From: an uncultured Christensenella sp.
GTDB lineage: Bacteria; Bacillota; Clostridia; Christensenellales; UBA3700
DNA length: 7,336 nucleotides
Reading direction: 5' to 3'
Assembly: GCA_910584975.1 (NCBI GenBank)
Contig: CAJUEA010000045.1
Location: 1-7,336 of the forward strand
Shown: positions 5,575 through 7,336 of the stretch, in pieces
How the letters are laid out: the number at the start of each line of letters is the position of its first letter
Numbering within the stretch: the stretch's first letter is position 1
Translations under genes and position numbers: made by a program
Notes under the pieces: generated by a model
Databases searched by the model: none
Told to the model about the DNA's origin: nothing
Seen by the model: the letters and a program-made list of their open reading frames with translations, nothing else

Positions 5575-5943
5575 ATGGATATTTTTTTGAGATATTTACA
5601 AGTTTTTTTGGTTGGTGGTATTGTTTGCTTTATCGGTCAAATTTTGATTAACAAAACAAAAATGACAAGTGCAAGAATTTTGGTGCTGTTTTTGGCATTA
5701 GGTGTTGTGCTTGAGGCAGTTGGAGCTTTCAGATATATTAAAGAGTTTGGCAGTTCAGGTATCACTGTGCCTATCATTGGCTTTGGCTCAAGTCTTGCAA
5801 AGGGGGCCATTGAAGGCGCAAAATATGGAATTATACCAGCCGTTTTAGGTGGTTTGCAAAAGGTTGCAGGTGGTTTAACTGCGGCAATTGTGTTTGGCTT
5901 TATTTTCTCCGTCGTCTTTAAATCCAAAACAAAGCGAATGTAA
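5575..5943 (+). CDS. spoVAE: Stage V sporulation protein AE (SpoVAE / SpoVAEB type)
   Basis: This small membrane protein of the SpoVA complex is related to SpoVAC. The 122-residue protein has a first helix with FLVGGIVCFIGQ (11-22), a second around 33-50, the conserved SSGITVPIIGFGSSLAKGA (60-78), and a last helix (about 97-115) before a basic end. It matches the SpoVAEB form; no SpoVAEA-like gene is present. The start at 5575 is chosen because the family's N-terminus begins just before the FLVGG helix. In-frame TTG (5557) and GTG (5569) also exist, and the GAGGTG at 5566-5571 is only three bases from the ATG, so the exact start is uncertain by a few codons. It is the last gene of the operon. 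Confidence 0.94.
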   Translation: MDIFLRYLQVFLVGGIVCFIGQILINKTKMTSARILVLFLALGVVLEAVGAFRYIKEFGSSGITVPIIGFGSSLAKGAIEGAKYGIIPAVLGGLQKVAGGLTAAIVFGFIFSVVFKSKTKRM

Positions 5944-5972
5944 AATTGCTTTAATTTGAAATTTTTTGGTAT

Positions 5973-6026
5973 AAATACGCCTTATTAAGTAACATTTTTT
6001 ATGTTAATTTTAGGGTGTATTTTTTT
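5973..6026 (+). terminator. Terminator of the spoVA operon
   Basis: Arms 5973-5984 and 6011-6022 pair over 12 positions including G-T pairs (AAATACGCCTTA with TAGGGTGTATTT). An inner stem, TAACAT (5990-5995) with ATGTTA (6001-6006), closes on a T loop. Seven T (6020-6026) follow. It lies 29 bases after the spoVAE stop. Confidence 0.8.
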
Positions 6027-6117
6027 ATGAATTTTTGTTAAAGAACAAACAATATGTAAAAGTTTTAACTGATGAAATTAATTGTAAAAAATAGTGTAAA
6101 TTATTTTAATTTAATTT

Positions 6118-6146
6118 GCACTATTTGCATTTTATCAGCATATATT
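6118..6146 (+). promoter_or_regulatory. Possible sigma-E-type promoter of yunB
   Basis: CATATATT (6139-6146) matches the sigma-E -10 consensus CATACAnT except at one base. CACTATT (6119-6125), 13 bases upstream, is a partial match to the -35 box. yunB is a mother-cell gene in Bacillus, so this fits, but the predicted start of transcription would leave almost no leader before the coding start. Confidence 0.3.
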
Positions 6147-6161
6147 AAAATAATGAGTAAA

Positions 6162-6842
6162 ATGGGTAAAGTGCACAAAAAAGTTCATAGTAAAAGGCAT
6201 TTTTTTATTAAATTTTTTATTGTAATTACTGTTATAGTGTTGCTTGTTGTCGGTTTGCTTGCCTATGTTAGGGGCAATATTATGCCTGCAATTTTGACCA
6301 TGTCTGAGGCAAGTGTAAAGGTAATGGCAGTTAATGCTATTAATAATGCTGCACATATGGTCATTGACAGCGATATGTCATATGATGATTTTGTGATTAT
6401 CCAAAAGGATGCAAATGATAAAATTCAGTTTGTGCAATCAAATACAGTCAAAATAAACAGATTGACAAGAGATTTGGCAAATTTATGTCAGTCTAACATA
6501 GAAAAAATCGAGCAACAATCAATTCAAATTCCCTTGGGTGCATTCACAGGTTCGGTTATAATGTCAGATTTAGGACCACCTGTCAACATTGCATTGCTTC
6601 CAATTGGTAGTGTGCAGTGTGATTTTACCTCATTTTTTGAACAAGTTGGCATTAACCAAACAAGACACAGCATTTATGTAAACATAAAAACAACAATTTC
6701 ACTTGTTTTGCCAATCTCAAGCGTGCCGGTAAATATTTCCACAGCAATTCTTGTGTGTGAAAATGTAATTGTCGGTGAAGTGCCAGAGTTTTATTTTAAT
6801 GGCAGTGGCTCGTATGGTAAATTAAAATTATCTCCAAGTTAA
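6162..6842 (+). CDS. yunB: Sporulation protein YunB
   Basis: YunB is a sporulation protein whose molecular role is not well defined; in Bacillus it is made in the mother cell under sigma-E. The 226-residue form has a basic N-terminus (KVHKKVHSKRH), one membrane anchor (about 14-35), and an exported domain with the family's features: AVNAINNA (56-63), VQSNTVKINRLTRDL (91-105), IPLGAFTGSVIMSDLGPPV (123-141), PIGSV (147-151), VNIKTTISLVLP (173-184), and VGEVPEFYF (204-212). The start is uncertain: the frame is open from an ATG at 6072 and there is another at 6153, none with a good ribosome binding site. I prefer 6162 or 6153 because the upstream extension adds a hydrophobic stretch not typical of the family. 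It is separated from spoVA by a terminator. Confidence 0.88.
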   Translation: MGKVHKKVHSKRHFFIKFFIVITVIVLLVVGLLAYVRGNIMPAILTMSEASVKVMAVNAINNAAHMVIDSDMSYDDFVIIQKDANDKIQFVQSNTVKINRLTRDLANLCQSNIEKIEQQSIQIPLGAFTGSVIMSDLGPPVNIALLPIGSVQCDFTSFFEQVGINQTRHSIYVNIKTTISLVLPISSVPVNISTAILVCENVIVGEVPEFYFNGSGSYGKLKLSPS

Positions 6843-6932
6843 TAGTAATTTGCAATAATAAATTTTAGATAGTAATAGGCATAGATTATTAATATTATTT
6901 TAGTCTATCGCATGTCATTCAAAGTCTATATC

Positions 6933-6979
6933 TTGTCATTCCGAGTTTATCGAGGAATCTCCAGCACTGCTTGTTGAGT
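6933..6979 (+). repeat. Interspersed repeat copy A
   Basis: The copy has three parts: TTGTCATTCCGAG (6933-6945), GAGGAATCTCCA (6952-6963) and the tail TGCTTGTTGAGT (6968-6979). ATTCC and GGAAT can pair as a hairpin stem. The sequence is of the widespread intergenic type beginning GTCATTC(C/T)GAG and ending GAATCTC, known from many gut bacteria and metagenomes. A fragment of the same head, TGTCATTC, lies upstream at 6913-6920. Confidence 0.75.
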
Positions 6980-7025
6980 GGATGGAAAAAGTAACATTAT
7001 TTGTGCTTGTAGAAAAATAGTGCTT

Positions 7026-7083
7026 TTGTCATTCTGAGCGTAATGCAGTGCAGTCGAAGAATCTCCAATAATGCTTGTTGAGT
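7026..7083 (+). repeat. Interspersed repeat copy B
   Basis: Same layout as copy A: TTGTCATTCTGAG (7026-7038), GAAGAATCTCCA (7056-7067) and TGCTTGTTGAGT (7072-7083). The middle is longer than in copy A (17 against 6 bases). The stem is ATTCT with AGAAT. Confidence 0.75.
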
Positions 7084-7122
7084 AATGATAAATTAATTAT
7101 TATAATAACACAAGAAGAATTT

Positions 7123-7153
7123 GAGATCCCTCGACTTTGCTCGGGATGACAGG
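7123..7153 (-). repeat. Interspersed repeat copy C, inverted
   Basis: On the minus strand it reads CCTGTCATCCCGAG, then GCAAAG, then TCGAGGGATCTC. It has head and stem (ATCCC with GGGAT) like copies A and B, but no TGCTTGTTGAGT tail on its own strand. Confidence 0.7.
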
Positions 7154-7160
7154 AACACTA

Positions 7161-7176
7161 TTGCTCGAAATGACAA
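7161..7176 (-). repeat. Interspersed repeat copy D, inverted and truncated
   Basis: On the minus strand it reads TTGTCATTTCGAGCAA, only the head half of the repeat; the GAATCTC half is absent. Confidence 0.6.
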
Positions 7177-7187
7177 GAAAAAATTAC

Positions 7188-7197
7188 CTTGTTGAGT
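7188..7197 (+). repeat. Third copy of the repeat tail
   Basis: CTTGTTGAGT is identical to the tails at 6970-6979 and 7074-7083. The three tails are 104 and 114 bases apart. Confidence 0.55.
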
Positions 7198-7277
7198 CTG
7201 ACCAAAGTAGAACTTGTTGTGCTTTGCGACTGGTCGGAGTAAGCCAAAATAATTCTAATAATAACACTAAATATTTA

Positions 7278-7325
7278 ACTAAAAAATCAGCCGAAAATGT
7301 TATGTTTTCGGCTGTTATTTTTAGT
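7278..7325. terminator. Hairpin terminator at right end, possibly bidirectional
   Basis: CAGCCGAAAA (7288-7297) pairs perfectly with TTTTCGGCTG (7305-7314) around a seven-base loop. Outside a small internal loop, ACTAAAAA (7278-7285) pairs with TTTTTAGT (7318-7325). On the plus strand the T-run is broken once; on the minus strand six T follow the stem after one A, so it may end transcripts from either side, including a minus-strand gene beyond the window. Confidence 0.75.
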
Positions 7326-7336
7326 GTAAAGTGTAA

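Larger units (their letters stand above)
6843..7336. other. Gene-free region with interspersed repeats
   Basis: No reading frame with a start, a ribosome binding site and protein-like composition is visible over these 494 bases. The region contains at least four copies or parts of one short repeat family in both orientations, three copies of a shared tail, and a terminator hairpin at the right end. The repeats look more GC-rich than the AT-rich spacers elsewhere in the window. Confidence 0.7.

Noticed and set aside
5637..5927. Minus-strand ORF of 96 codons over spoVAE
   Set aside because: It is antisense to spoVAE and arises from the codon pattern of the true gene; no start signal is seen.
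6933..7197. CRISPR array
   Set aside because: The repeats are few, in both orientations, irregularly spaced and internally variable; there are no uniform spacers and no cas genes.

Overview
The window is AT-rich DNA from an endospore-forming Firmicute, most likely a member of the Clostridia. This rests on low GC, strong GGAGG-type ribosome binding sites, a complete spoIIAA-spoIIAB-sigF operon, a spoVAC-spoVAD-spoVAE cluster next to it, and a yunB gene. The cluster lacks spoVAA and spoVAB, which Bacillus carries at this place; this also points to Clostridia. All genes seen are on the + strand.

Layout: (1) 2-217 is the C-terminal end of a GHMP kinase, probably galactokinase, cut by the window edge. 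(2) 234-1244 is lgt, the prolipoprotein diacylglyceryl transferase, 16 bases downstream. (3) 1490-2092 is a six-helix membrane protein of unknown function, closed by a strong terminator at 2153-2182. (4) 2360-3828 is the sigma-F control operon: anti-anti-sigma SpoIIAA, anti-sigma kinase SpoIIAB and sigma-F. (5) 3829-4031 is a spacer holding three inverted repeats; the last is followed by a T-run and sits just before the next ribosome binding site. (6) 4032-5943 is a 29-codon small ORF, then spoVAC, spoVAD and spoVAE, all overlapping or coupled, ended by a long hairpin terminator. (7) 6162-6842 is yunB. (8) 6843-7336 has no gene and is a cluster of short interspersed repeats in both orientations, ending in a hairpin terminator.

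The central genes act in one programme. SpoIIAB holds sigma-F inactive until dephosphorylated SpoIIAA frees it in the forespore. Forespore transcription later leads to the SpoVA proteins, which move dipicolinic acid into the spore and release it at germination. YunB is a sporulation protein of less clear role.

I did not find a wholly new multi-gene system. The points most worth a second look are the covarying hairpin repeats at the 3' end, the small ORF coupled to spoVAC, the hairpin between sigF and spoVA, and an isoleucine in Lgt where the family normally has histidine.
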